Below, one piece after another: positions 1 through 14,766 of a stretch of 64,000 bases of DNA. Origin of the DNA: Astropecten irregularis (Eukaryota; Echinodermata; Asteroidea; Paxillosida; Astropectinidae); NCBI GenBank assembly GCA_963971285.1, contig OZ020244.1:20770001-20834000 (forward strand), given 5' to 3'. The position numbers and the translations under genes were made by a program. Under the pieces are notes generated by a model. That model worked only from the letters and a program-made list of their open reading frames with translations. It did not search any database and had not been told where the DNA came from. Every line of letters begins with the position of its first letter. The stretch's first letter is position 1.

Positions 1-2610
<2,610 letters not shown>

Positions 2611-3496
2611 TCAAATATGACGTGCTCCCTGTACAGACGTGCAATAATCTGCAGTCAATTTCATGGAGCTGATAAGCACACAAAAAATGCTACTTGCACA
2701 AATTTGTCTTTGAACTCAATAAAATAAACCACCATTAAAAATTCCATTTGATATTCATATTCAGCAAACAACAGCCTAAGAACAATCACAAGCGATACAC
2801 ATATTTTTTGTTAACCCTGTTTTTATTAAGAATTTTTGTGCTAAGCTGGGCTGTGAAATCGGCACCATATCGGGTAAAACTTTTCTACCAATGTAAAAAA
2901 GGAAATAAGGGTAAGAATTTGTCTCAGTTACATGTACATATACAAGTACACTGTATGTAGTTCACTGTTTCACACATACTGTACACATGTACGTGTAAAG
3001 TGTATTCAACACATTATGAATCATACCGACCCAGCTAAATAAGGAGATTTTGTGAGAACTGTGGTTTCTTTTTTCCCAATTACTAAACGACATTCTTTTA
3101 AAAAAACAAAAGTATCAATTTGTACATTAGGTACAGGAAGTCTGTCTAAATTTGTATGATGTCCATGAAGCATCAGCAATATTGTACCATTCTATTCTAT
3201 GTTTAAAAGGAGCTTTATTTACAGTTGGTCGTTAAATTAAAATGAAACAGATCAATGTACATGTACATTCGGCAGAAGCGTACAATTAGGTTAATTAGCA
3301 GCAATTAAGTAAAGCAGAAGAGTACACACTGCAGGTGGCAAATAGACACTGTGTGGCCCATGTCAGATGGCAATTTTTAGACATCCAGTCCCGGGCAATC
3401 TCCAAGAAGAAATTACATTCATCTTTAAATCTTGATTTTATAGGGGATAGAGAGAAACTGCCAGAAAAGTGACCTTTGAGCTACTGAAACTTTCCT

Positions 3497-3580
3497 TTAA
3501 TAATAATAATAAGTCTTTTTTATAGAGGGCATTTCATAACAAAAAGTAATCTCAGTGCGCTTTACAGATAAAGTTATAGA
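3497..3580 (-). mobile_element. 3' tail of a CR1/L2-like LINE (minus strand)
   Basis: Read on the minus strand this is TGTAAAGCGCACTGAGATTA, a short spacer, CTATAAAAAAGAC and then an (ATT)n run ending at 3497. A KRxEI-type stop region followed by a short ATT tail is typical of CR1/L2 3' ends. No clear reverse-transcriptase coding remains to the right. Confidence 0.45.
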
Positions 3581-4841
3581 ATCAAAAAAATTTAGCATGT
3601 GGTGTACTTGGTTGCTGCCAAGTTGCCTGTAAAAATTGCCTTGTGTGACAATGATGATCTTAAGAATCATGCACCAACCCATAGGAATGACCACAGTGTA
3701 TTTCACCTACATTGTACACGGGCCAGCACAATGCAGTGCACAGTGACATTCAAAAAGACACGAGTCCTAAAGCCTTGCTTAAACAATCGGAATACTAACA
3801 ATCGGAATACTATTTACATTTGCATATACTCATGTACCAACCATACATTAATAATGTGGAAGACTTGCCCACAGTATGTACATGTACATGTACAGTAACC
3901 GTGACAGGAACGGGCTGCTGACATTTACAAAGATTTACTCACATTTGGGCGCATGTAAATGTGACGTGTGAATGACTTGGAAAAGTCTACAATTTGTCAT
4001 TATTTGCCAAATCCAGCTATTTTAAGACGGCATTTTGTTGCCTCAAGTATCCTTTAGTTTTCACTCACCAACCGAATAGATTTTTACCCCAGAGTCATAT
4101 ACAGTACATACATACATGTTTCTCTTTTTACTTTCCCTTTGAATCTTAAATGTAAAAGATATGACAAACTCCAAATGACGATGCAAATTAACTTGTAATG
4201 TCTCTGCTACATTTCGAATCAGTACTTCAGATGAATCCTAATAATATGGTATCTTTATTCACCTTCTTGAAGTTTTTGTTTAGTTTCTAAATGGCTTTGT
4301 AATTCAAATCACGTAGTGGACATGCATTGACAGATAATCTACTTTTATACATGTAATGCTTTAATCTGTCCGAAACACTTCATTGAAAATTTGAATCTAA
4401 ACTAAAGGTATTTTGCTATTAGATTTATGTATGGTTTACATGTATATTAGTCTTTGCTGATATCAACACATAAATACACTGAATAAAGACTACAACGTTA
4501 TGAAAATTTACTTGGTTTAGGTTTTGATTTTTATGCTATTTCAATGTTATCCACATCTCATTTGGAATTTACAATAATCAAAATCAAAAGTGATAATAAA
4601 TATGGCTGAAAAAATGGGTGTACATACATGTATGTAAGAGACACCTTGTACTTTGCTTTGTACAGTTGACATTATCTCACATAAACAGCGCCCTCTTTTG
4701 TCAGAAATTAAAAAGACCTACACATGGTACATTTCATAATTCCAAATACATGTACCATACACTGTACATGTAGGTTCATTCAAATTGGCCGTAATTTATT
4801 TTAATACCAAAGTACATTATGTATTAATATTGATGCATCTC

Positions 4842-5046
4842 AATAGCACTCCGCACTTGTGCTAAAAATAGCACACTGGATCTCAGACAAACATTGCAAC
4901 CACGGCAAATGTGTGGTGATTGGTGAGTGTGCTTCCGTGCATGAATGAGAAGTTTGTCTGACATCCGGGGATTTTGTACATGTACATGTACATATATGCG
5001 CGCTGGCCAAATCACTCGTGTGACGTCATTAGTGCGGAGCGCTATT
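4842..5046. mobile_element. MITE-like foldback element, family M2, copy 1
   Basis: The terminal inverted repeats are AATAGCACTCCGCACT on the left and AGTGCGGAGCGCTATT on the right. A second, inner inverted pair (CTCAGACAAACATTG and GTTTGTCTGACATC) makes it a nested palindrome. The interior is 205 bp with no coding capacity. A second copy with the same ends and inner pair is at 19848-20007. Confidence 0.75.
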
Positions 5047-5340
5047 GGGACTTTGAATTGTGTCATCATGATTTAAAATGGAACAGTCCATTGAGGGTCA
5101 AAGGTTAAATACATAGTTAAATGTACATGTACTGTACGAGCAACATAGGACACCGGGCAGTTATGAAGTGGGAGAGACTACATTCTACATACATATGTAC
5201 ATACTGTAATTGTAGACATAAATTTCATTATCCCTCAGGGCTGAAATGAGGCAAGTTATAGGCAGATAACCCAGACAGTACCGGTACTTGATCAAACAGA
5301 ACTAGATTCATGTTTATTCATGGGGATTCTACACAGCAGT

Positions 5341-5720
5341 TTAATGTGGAACGCCGCTATAGGCCTTATTCACGGTGCATCCATGGAGGTACCTTCACGG
5401 TGCATCCATCCTGCAATTCAAAGCAGTGCAATCAAACCCAGGCTTGGATTCAAAATAGTCTGATAACTGTTTTCTTTTTGGAATTTAAGGAAATTCCGAG
5501 GGGAATACAAGGAAGGTGACAAAATGGATGCGCCATGAGTAAGGCCTACCAAACGCTGCTATACCGAACATCCAGCTATATACTGAACTTCATCCTCAGC
5601 TTACAATTTTCATGTTACAAATATGAAAAACAAAATTGTTGTTTAAATCGCTATAACGAATGACAACCATAACTGATAATGTCTGTGGATCATGCCGTTT
5701 TCATTACAGCGGCATTCCGC
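5341..5720. mobile_element. Short inverted-repeat element, family M3, interrupted by a second element
   Basis: The left end ATGTGGAACGCCGCTAT and right end CAGCGGCATTCC are inverted. Removing the insert at 5360-5548 makes the left half (GTGGAACGCCGCTAT then ACCAAACGCTGCTATACCGA) line up with the complete copy at 63463-63628 (GTGGAATGCCACTATAACAA...). This is therefore a nested insertion. Confidence 0.55.
5360..5548. mobile_element. Short inverted-repeat element, family M1, copy 2 (nested in family M3)
   Basis: The ends are TAGGCCTTATTCACGGTGCA on the left and, reversed, TAGGCCTTACTCATGGCGCA on the right: about 24 bp of terminal inverted repeat with a few mismatches. TA at both junctions fits a TA target duplication. 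The interior matches the copy at 223-384. Confidence 0.7.
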
Positions 5721-6452
5721 CATACATTGCTTGATCCTGGTTGTCCAGAGCCAAGACGACGCTGCACCTTTAAAGAATTGGACTGTATGTCATCATGGAT
5801 GGCATGCAGCCATGTACACAGTTCTGTTCAGAGAGCATCTATTAATCACTGAGATGTTGAGCGCAAGCATACTGTGAAACGACCTCTGGATTCTTCATGT
5901 TGGTATCCTGGACCGTGCATCCAACAAGGCATAGTCCTGGCTCTAAACAATCATACTGGGACGATTAATATGTGGACGGCCGTGGGCCGCATCAGCATTG
6001 GGGACTAGGACAGTAGTTATAGTTAGATGAAGAAGCCAAGAGGGCATTGAGATGATGAAGAGGGGAAAGGGGAAGGTTGATTTAGATGTAGGCTTTTGGA
6101 GAGGGAAAGAAGGTTGAAGGATTTGATGTGCTGTAATTTAGTCATGAGATAGACCAGAGTACGGACAAAAAGACTGCTTGCAAGTTGCAACATGATTCAT
6201 GTATAAAAACAATTCTAGAATCTGATTCTACATGTAATTTGGAATAGTGCTGGGACAATTCCATGTTGAAATATTCTTCTGAAAATCTGACAACCCGGAA
6301 TCTACTAACAAATTTTGAAAATTGTGCCTTCCATTTTTCAATGACAATTAGATCAAAAAAATTTAAAAACAGGGCCAACTATGAATTTGATGAACCCTTC
6401 AGTAAGCCTCTGACTTTGTTTTTGTAGTTGTTGTTGTTGTCAAGTTTTCTTT

Positions 6453-6688
6453 GTTGCGGTCACTCGCACTAAGACTTATGGACATCGTTCCTTCATGCAT
6501 GCATCATCATCGCTTTGGAACTCTCTCCCACACCATATTAGAACTGTCGATGCCGAAAATGAATTTAAAACTCTGCTTAAAACTTACCTGTTCCATTAAT
6601 TGCTTTTAATTGTTTTTCCTGTAAAGCGTATCGAGACCTTGGTGTGATGCGCTATATAAAAACTGTGTTATTATTATTATTATTATTT
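6453..6688 (+). mobile_element. CR1/L2-like non-LTR retrotransposon 3' end
   Basis: The frame at 6453-6599 reads AVTRTKTYGHRSFMHASSSL, then WNSLPHHIRTVDAENEFKTL and LKTYLFH before TAA. LWNSLP...FKxxLKTYLF is the classic C-terminal end of CR1/L2-type reverse transcriptases. It is followed by a short 3' UTR (AAAGCGTATCGAGACC, GCGCTATATAAAAA) and an (ATT)n tail at 6668-6687. The element is severely 5'-truncated; only the last ~49 codons survive, and they are intact. Confidence 0.85.
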
Positions 6689-9600
6689 AGAGAGCGCAAC
6701 ATTTGTGTTTGCCGAGATAAAAAACAGAATGTTTATACATTGAGCAACCTCTTCAACACTTGAATCGATTTCTGTCACCCTTGTGTTCCAAAAACAGCAT
6801 CTGCAAGGCTGCGACACACCTTCACAGCCTGCACTACCCTCACACTGGGGTCGTAAGTTCAGATACGCATGCTGGACACTGTGACCTACTTCTTCACAGA
6901 CCTTGCCGATGGGAATTATGCAAAAGGGAGAAACAACACAAACAGAAAAGGCAGGAGAGGCAGCTTGGGAAGGGATGGAAGGGCTGGAGGGAACAGGCAG
7001 TCATCCGTGACAAGCTTCCTGTCTGAAATTTCAGCAGATTCAGGAGGCCTGAAAGGGTTTCTTTTTTATTCAAAGTCCATTCTACGCTAAACAAGAGGGA
7101 CTGAAGAGAAGTCTTCTGAGGGGGGCAGGACTTCAGACGCCCTGACATTGTTCGTGTTTTACTTTGACGTGAATGAAGTAGCAATGCCTCTCAGCAGTGA
7201 TGGAATAACGATAGAATGATGGAAGCGATTTGATGCAGGGGGTATCAAACATGAGAGGCAGAAAGAAAGCACCAGCTGTCTGGGAGCAGATAACATCCTA
7301 GGGTGTTCAAATGTCCACCATACTCAACCAAGTCTAGTGATTTTTAGCATCAGGTTTCGTGAAACACCGACCTAACTTGTTTGGTGGAGTACAATTTTTT
7401 TTGTTTACGGTCACGCACAATCATCAGCAATATTTTGATGTCACACTTCTGAGTCCCAATTCTTAAACTCCGGCTGATTGTGCTAGTGTTTACAGTGTAT
7501 CTGCACCTAAGTTATACGTGTAAAACTCCTTTTTCATAAGTGGTAATTTTTACTACTTTTTAAGTTTAGAAGTTGGCACCACAGGTTATAGTATTCCACA
7601 TGTTCCACTGCAAGTATCCCCTTAAAGTGTGTTGAATCTGCAAATGATTATTTTCGCCAGTGAAAATACAGACGTCAAATTTGAACGGTAAGCATGTTCA
7701 GTTCAGTCCATCGCTTGAAGACACAGGACAGCCTATAGATGAAGATAACAGCAGTGAGTCTACATTGATGGCTCTTGCTTCTTGGAATCACAGACAGCAA
7801 ACATCCCGATAAACATCATCCATGTGGGCCATCAATCACTGGAGGCTTGTCAACAGAGCTTCCTGTATTAACAGTGACTGGACTATGAGCTACGAGTTCA
7901 TGAATGTCATCCTCCGAAGGTATGCCTTCTGTCAACACAGACACAAACTTAAGATGGTTTCATGCTGCAGAGACATAACATGATAGCTCTCCGCTGAATA
8001 CCATCATACCATCACCATACCATGGATTATATCTCCCACACTATGAGCAAGGCTCAGTCTCACTTTAAGTCAACGGGGGAGTTTTCATCACCGAAGCCTT
8101 CAAGGTCAAAGGTTACATCATTTTCACTAATACAACCGCATAATTCTCAATTTAATGAGCAATTGAGTTGAGGATGACAACCAGAATTGTCTGCATTCTG
8201 AACATGCAAGACCCAATTGACATGGGGCAAGGGGTGTAGGCAAGGGGTGTACATTCTTTGAACATGGTGCATCATATATCACATGTACATGTACACACCA
8301 TCGGTACTTCATCCAGCAAACATAGTACCGGTATTGGCAGGTAAATATCTGAATGACATTGCCAACTGACAACACGACCCAACTCGTTATTTTTCTTTGT
8401 CCATTTTACAAAGCTGTCATGCGACAGCTCTTTTAAATATCAATCATCTATCTGAGCAATGTCATGGGTATACTGCTTGCTAGAATGTGAAGAATGATGC
8501 TGGTTTGTCCACTGTCACACCCTGATGACCCAACTAGCCCCTGGCAAAGCAAAGCAAAGCATCTTAAGTACAGTCGCTTGACTGCAAATAGGCCTAAGCA
8601 GTTATTTTCATCGTGCCGTTGGGATTTGACGTTCAATCAAGATGCAAGGCACACAGGGGACTTGGAGATGCGCTGATGCAGCAGGTGCAAGTCTAAACTA
8701 GTCTGATCAATCAGAGAGCGTCAAGAGAATAATTATTCACTTTCTTACTCTTAGTGATAGGCCTACCGGTACTTTCTGTTCTAGCAATCCTACAATCACC
8801 ATGTACAACTGTACATTGGACATGTAGGCCTACGTGTATGTAATCGGGATGAGATTCCATCATGGGCAACATCAGCAATTTCCCCACAAAATTTGGGAGC
8901 AGCGAGCGAGGTTTGAAGTCGGAGGATTGTCTGGTTATGGAACCTGTTTCCTCCTGCCTTCATGGTGTTGAATCCTATCAGCTGGACTGCCAGGATTGCA
9001 TGGGTCACCTGGTAGGATGTGGATTCCATATAGTGAAAAATATGACTGCTGGTTGCAGATGGTGCATTCACAGCTGTGAGATAATTAATACTTTTAAGTA
9101 GTGTTTACCCAACCCACCATATTATTCTATTCATAGACAATTAGACGTATACATTTGTGAGTACCCACATCTGCATCATGGGAATAGTCTATGGACCCAA
9201 TACTAACAGCACAGTGTATTTCTTCTGTGACATCCAAGCATATTTTACCAATTTATCATCATTTCAACACTGTCTTATTCTACAGAGCTCAAACCAACAA
9301 CGGAATCTGATGGAATTCACCAAAAAGGCACAGATACCTTACACCCTGTACCCCTGAGTTTAATTGGCACTGAAACAATTGGTAAAAATGCAAGGCAAAA
9401 AGAAGAAAGAAGAATAAAAAATGGATCAAAACAAAATATTACCACTGCATTAGAACCCTTTAATAATAATAATTATAAACTGATCTGTGAGCATAGATGA
9501 AAGCTCAGGAGATTTACATTCCATTCCATCCCAAGGAGTAAGCCACATTAATACCTGTCTGGCATAAACTCAATAAACCCATCTATTTAAAAAACAAAAA

Positions 9601-10098
9601 AATATTCTCACAGAAGAGAGACTCGTACGAAATTTGGACTTTAATTGCCCCGAGGTGCTTGAGGCCTTGTCTCATAAACGAAATTAAAAAATCACAGTGA
9701 ATGGGTAGGAGATGCATAGACCATACATCAGAGGTGACCAACCTTTTTCTGATGTTTTGATTTTTTTTAACCATGAGTTTGACCAATAAAGAACACGTAT
9801 ATTTCAACTCAGGTGAAAGCAAAGAAAAACAGCCCCCTCACCACGTCCCGCATTGAAATAAAAACTTGTCGGCCTTAAAAAAAAAAAAAACCACAAACTC
9901 CTTCAATTCATTTGAGATTGAAACAAACCTCATCTTAGTATGGAATTTATACAACGTCAACACAGTATCTGACAGAAAGTTCTTATTATTTAAAATGTTG
10001 GATGTAAAACTAAATAAACTCTCCCCCAACCCAGTCCAAAATGAAAACAATCATCAAGGGCCTTCAATGTATCCATAGTACAAGTACAATATGGGCGT

Positions 10099-10251
10099 TT
10101 CACAATAGTGCACCATAAGTTTGCAACGCGTTGGCCAATTTGTTGACAAACTGCGCCTCGTTCCACCATGCGCAAGTTTGTCGACAAAATTAATTCTGCC
10201 CATTGTGATTGGCCAACACGTTGCAAACTCATGGTGGCGCACTATTGTGAA
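10099..10251. mobile_element. Palindromic foldback element (hairpin MITE)
   Basis: The left arm (TTCACAATAGTGC, then TTTGCAACGCGTTGGCCAA) is repeated inverted on the right (TTGGCCAACACGTTGCAAAC, then GCACTATTGTGAA). The arms are about 45 bp with few mismatches and cover most of the element. No coding capacity. Confidence 0.75.
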
Positions 10252-10337
10252 TCGCAAGTATTGGCTATTGTATTCATCATGGCAGTACTTCTACTTCCTT
10301 ATTACATTGTAATTAAGCATTTCACAAACTGTATATT

Positions 10338-10826
10338 GGTACGTTCAGACAGCGTGTTAAATTTGCTAAAACAACTGTTTTAACCCGATCGGTTTTAGCA
10401 ATATGTGTCTGGACGCTCTAAAACAGTTATTTATCTAAAACAGATGGGTTTTATCCGCCGCTAAAACACCAAAGTTAAAACTGCTCGGAAGGAGGGTTTA
10501 GCGCTTAAAACCGATCAAGTTTACTGCTAAAACGCTGTTGGGACAGAATAACATCCTGTTTCAGTGCAGAGAAGCCTGGCAGCTGGTTACGTAACACAGG
10601 TTGTGGCGCGCTTGTTTATATTCAACACACGGATAAATCTGCGCGCTTAATTTTATAACTGGAAGCTAGTACGGGGTCAAGGCAAAGTGCATGACCTCTT
10701 AAAACCAAAAATAAAACCGATCTGTTTTAACTGCAAACAGTAAAACGCTTAAGTATGACTTACCCCCCGCGGTTGCCGAGCGGTTTAACTCAATTCGTTT
10801 TAAATACAAGGCTGTCTGAACGTACC
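10338..10826. mobile_element. MITE-like element with 16-bp perfect terminal inverted repeats
   Basis: The left end GGTACGTTCAGACAGC and right end GCTGTCTGAACGTACC are perfect inverted copies 489 bp apart. The interior is dense in TAAAAC/GTTTTA words in both orientations and includes CGGTTGCCGAGCGGTTTAA (10770-10788), which resembles a tRNA-Leu/Ser D-arm and A-box. No ORF of note. Confidence 0.75.
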
Positions 10827-11277
10827 CTATGTCCAAAACTTATTCCCCTCACCCTTGATTGCCTTGAATATAAATAGCTCCTGTGGGTAACAAAACATGA
10901 GGCCAATTACAGATTCTGCATCAGAAAAACTCCAATCAGTTTTAGAATTCAATCAGGAAAAAACACCCAAAAAACACTCTACAATCAACTACAAGACTTT
11001 AAAAATAGATTCCTACGAATTTGTACTTCTTTTTTTTTAGTGAACAAATTTAGAAATGTGTACTAACTACTTAATGAAACTCAAGAAAACTGAATACATG
11101 TGTGTATAAATTTGAAAGCACTTTACATTTGACAAAACTTCATTCTCATTGGGCTGAGCATTAAATAATGCTTTAAATAAATAATGTGCCAACCATTGTA
11201 GTTTCCATTTTTATTTTTAAATTAAGCATATAGGCTTCATTAACTTACAATGGATACTTTTGGCCAGCTTGGTCTCA

Positions 11278-11465
11278 TAGAGGAAGAGAGGACGTCAGAA
11301 GAAACAGTGGATTGATAACATCAAAGAGTGAACAGGAATGAGTTTTAATAGTGCAAGCCAAGCATCTAGCTCAAAACAGAGCTGCTTGGAAGAAGGAGAT
11401 AAGGAGATGCGTCCAGATGGTAGCCAATTGTCAGTATTGACGGCGGCTGAAGAAGAGGAAGGTCT
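11278..11465 (+). mobile_element. Degenerate non-LTR retrotransposon C-terminus (RTE/Jockey-like tail)
   Basis: The frame reads RKRGRQKKQWIDNIKE, stop, TGMSF, then after a frame shift QNRAAWKKEIRRCVQMVANC. This follows the familiar reverse-transcriptase tail pattern RxRGRxxKxWIDNIKEWTG...AxxRxxWRxxV. The stop replaces the Trp codon of KEWTG. It is a dead fragment. Confidence 0.7.
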
Positions 11466-12129
11466 CATATGAACTTTGATTCGCTTTTCTTATAAAATGA
11501 GCAATCAAAAAATTTAACATGCAAAATATTTTACTGTCAGGTGACTGGTGACTGCATCTTTGAAGTGTCACCATGGTAACCTGCCTACATTGCCTCTACA
11601 TGACGTTCAAGCTCATTGCATTTAATGTGTAATACATGGATCCAGCAATCTACTGTACATGGTGCGTACATGTATGTACATTATGAAACTGTTTTGCGGC
11701 TATGAAACAGTTTCATGCACTGATTACACGCATAGAGAAGTCATGGCATTTAGGGGTCAATGATGACCGCAGGACAACCGGGCAGGCAAACAAACGGGCC
11801 GTCTCCTTGGCGAAAATCAATTCTGCACTAGTGCAGATGTGATGTCATCAGCATGTACAACATGGATTCAAATGACGTACATGTATGAAGTAATTTAATC
11901 ATGTGCCGACATTGTTTGTTCATGCTTTCTTCTAAAAACAAAATAATAATGGCTTGTGTTTTTTTGTAATGGAATTTGTACAAATCTCATTAACCAATTG
12001 ATGACAGTCACAGCTACATGTACGCATTCTATTGATGTCCTCTCTAAGCAGCTAGGGCTAGTTATGAAAGGCTAAACAAAATTCTTGTTACCTGAAATAT
12101 TTTAATTGATTATAATTCACTTAATTCAC

Positions 12130-12505
12130 TTAAAGGGATTGCATACGTTTGGTAATTTGAGCCTACTGTTTGTTTCAAACCAATATAATTGTATACCATA
12201 AAACTAACCTGTGAAAGTTTCAATTCAAAAGGTGGTAGCGTTTTTGAGATTTTGGCGACAAACTAGAGCTGTTATTTCACGCCAGAGAACAGTTAGTCAA
12301 TAGCTGAGAAGCGTTACGGCCATAACGCTTCTCAGATTCATAATTTTTGGAGATAAAAAGTGACATATTTTTCCATAACCGCGGTACTTCGAATTGAACT
12401 TCTCAATATGCATTATACTATCCAAAGCAGCTGTACTTCTCACCAAGTAAGTTTTTATTGCCATAAATTTTCAGAGTCATTACCAAACGTATGCAATGCC
12501 TTTAA
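12130..12505 (+). mobile_element. TTAA-bounded foldback element, family T1, copy 1
   Basis: TTAA at both ends is followed by inverted ends (TTAAAGGGATTGCATACG, and in reverse TTAAAGGCATTGCATACG). The centre (12304-12335) is a palindrome with 13-bp perfect arms CTGAGAAGCGTTA. The whole 376 bp is repeated in opposite orientation at 31963-32346 with very few differences. Non-coding. TTAA targets are used by piggyBac and Kolobok transposases; which one mobilised this family is not shown. Confidence 0.85.
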
Positions 12506-12562
12506 TTTAAAATAAACTTTAAATTCAGTCACTTAAATTAAATAATGTACCCTTCTCAGATT

Positions 12563-12782
12563 GCAGCATTGCTGTGTGCATCATTGAAACGATCCTTAGG
12601 ATATAGTGGTGTGTGTGTGGTTTCATGGCTTCTGACTGCCAAACGAAGATAATTGACTATTAGGGACACCACCAATGTAGGGCTGGATAGCTCAGTTGGT
12701 AGAGCGCCTGTATGGTATTCAGGAGGCCAGCAGTTCAAATCCCGCTCCAGTAAATCTTTCTTTGTTCACTTTTCAATAAAAA
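12563..12782 (+). repeat. tRNA-derived SINE, copy B (best preserved)
   Basis: A leader of about 118 bp is followed by a 73-nt tRNA-like body at 12681-12753 and a tail TCTTTGTTCACTTTTCAAT. The body has a perfect A-box (TAGCTCAGTTGG), a B-box (AGTTCAAATCC) and paired acceptor halves CTGGA and TCCAG. The anticodon stem has four of five pairs, with GGT in the anticodon place (Thr-like). The T-stem does not pair, so it is not a functional tRNA. The same leader, body and tail occur at 598-806. Confidence 0.7.
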
Positions 12783-13084
12783 AGGACTTAATTTGTGTAC
12801 TTGCACGGCAGACCAATATTGAATAACAAGCCAAGGTCAATTTCTCCTGTGGCTGGCTGTATGATTACCTCCCCCACCTACATGTAATATCTAACGTATA
12901 CAATGTCAGTTCTTCCTTCATGAATTACAGTATAACATGCTCATATTGAATGAAACGCTTGACCTTCACCTACAAATTCTTGTTTTTATAGCTTCAAAAA
13001 AGCATTTAAAGCATGTGTAGAACATCATGTACTTATGTATGTCATATTTCCTTTCAACCTCAACGACAACACAGAACATGCAAT

Positions 13085-13460
13085 TGTATCATACTTATGT
13101 AAAGTTGATAGAACAGCTGCGGTCTGCTCATACATGTAATTAGATTTGTCAATGAAATAAAAACAAACCTGTGAAATTTTCATCTCAATTGATCATTGGA
13201 AACAGTAGAAAAAACGTGTTATTGTTAAGTAAAAATTGTGAGGTACAGTGTAATTATATTTGTGAGGTTTTGATCTTGGAGATCAAAACTGTTTTCAGTC
13301 TTTTGTTTAACTACCGTGTCTGGATAAATAGGGCCTACAGCATTTAAAGCAGAAAAATATTAACAGTATGTTTGTACCAGGTCCATCTTTATACCCTGTG
13401 AGTTATAGTACATGTATGTGCAGGTAAATCTGTGAACATTTCTGATTTGGTTTCCTACCA
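13085..13460 (+). mobile_element. TTAA-type foldback family T2, diverged copy
   Basis: It shares the family landmarks in order: AAACCTGTGAAA, a TTTTGATCTTGGAGATCAAAA central palindrome, GGATAAAT, AACAGTATGTTTGTACCAG, TATACCCTGTGAG and AAATCTGTGAACATTTCTG. The outer ends are too diverged to place exactly. Confidence 0.6.
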
Positions 13461-14536
13461 AAGTATGATATCATAGACAAAAATGAAAATGTCATCTCTA
13501 CAAGGTCAATAAACAGTAACGCGAACAGTCGCAGAAAGAATGATGTCACTGACTCCCCACAACACCAGGTGAATGGTACCAACATTATAAAACTGACCAG
13601 CCGGGCCAGAGTGCGTGAGTGAGTGAGTGACCATCCAGCCAAGGTTTCTTCATCACCTCCACTTCCCTGTTTCTCTCCACAGTGGCTATTCTAAGGGTCA
13701 GAGCACCAGGGGGAGCCCATTCCTGCCTCTCTCCTGGAATCCTGAACTGCTGTTCAGCCAGACAGCTGGCATGAGAGCAAGGATGGAGAGGGAAGAACGG
13801 AAAGGGAGGGTCGATTGATCTTCAAGATCAAGCATCTTCCTCTGGTCTTCTCTGACTAGTGAGTATCGCAACCTGTCACCTCCAGTTAGGCCAGGCAGGG
13901 AGGAATGTCAGAACAGGACCTTCTTTAAGAATCATTGCTCACTTCTCAATTTTATTTTAAAGATCTCCTCCACCTCACAGAAGACTTTGAGGTGACAAGC
14001 TACCAAGGTTTCAAGCACAATGTCTAAGTGTAGTGTACAATACATGTACATGTGCATGTTTAGGCTTCCTGGCAAGTTTTGATGTTTAGCAACTTCTTGT
14101 TGCTGCATTTTGCATTTTTGTTATTCTTTATCAAATCAAGAGAAACTGACTATGCTTATCAACTCTATGAAGCCAACTACCAGGTGACAAACATGCCTTC
14201 TCAATTACCTTGTAGGGTCCCTCGTGTTTCTCATCATCAACATTATGGACCCTTCCAACCTGGAAGGCGCATTAAAATTAACCAAATGGAGGACGCCTTT
14301 TAATCAGGTGACCACGAAAGCCTCCGTCAAACTCGGTCACATGCGGTATGTAAAACACACGTGAGCGGGAATAAGAGCAAAGCCGGAATGGTCCATTATC
14401 TTCCTCGGCATCATGATGATCATCATCATCTGATGGCAGATCACTGTCACCTTGTCGAATCAGCCTGGCCACTGACACAGCGCTCGAACCTCCCCCGGAC
14501 TACCCTGTGACTGAGGGAAAGGAAAGCCAACCTTAC

Positions 14537-14766
14537 CTCTACAATAGTCTTTAGGGTCTTCCTGTTCATCATCATCTGATCCCAGTGGTTCCTCTTCCTC
14601 CTCCTCCTCCTCTCGGTACCTTTCATCTCGAATGTCTCGGTCGGCCGGCTGGCGGTCATCCCGGTCGTTGACTTCCTCCCGGTAGTAGCTGTTCTCCAGC
14701 TGTTCCTCCCTCTCCTCTTCGTCTGAGGAGTCCAGAGGCTTCTGGGACTGTTTACTGGGATGAGAC
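14537..14766 (-). CDS. SRPK: SRSF protein kinase (SRPK1-like), coding exon 3 (acidic and Arg/Asp-rich N-terminal region)
   Basis: This exon encodes about residues 38-115. It opens with SHPSKQSQKPLDSSDEEE and continues through a segment of alternating Arg and Asp/Glu (NDRDDRQPADRDIRDER), a run of eight Glu, and PLGSDDDEQEDPKDYCR. The last block is the conserved SRPK lead-in to the kinase domain (LGSDDDEQEDP). DSSDEEE and GSDDDEQED fit casein kinase 2 sites; CK2 phosphorylation of this region is known for vertebrate SRPK1. The acceptor is ATTTGCAG and the donor GTAAGG, and the phases (2 in, 1 out) match exons 2 and 4. The Arg/Asp segment makes this N-terminus longer than in human SRPK1. It is probably disordered and may be regulatory (inference). 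Confidence 0.93.

Noticed and set aside
4980-4995. TACATGTACATGTA runs here and at many other places as a specific regulatory site
   Set aside because: They occur throughout the window in introns, repeats and intergenic sequence; this looks like background word usage of the genome.
12681-12753. Possible tRNA-Thr gene
   Set aside because: Pol III boxes are present, but the T-stem does not pair and the same body recurs with a common leader and tail, so it is a SINE head.
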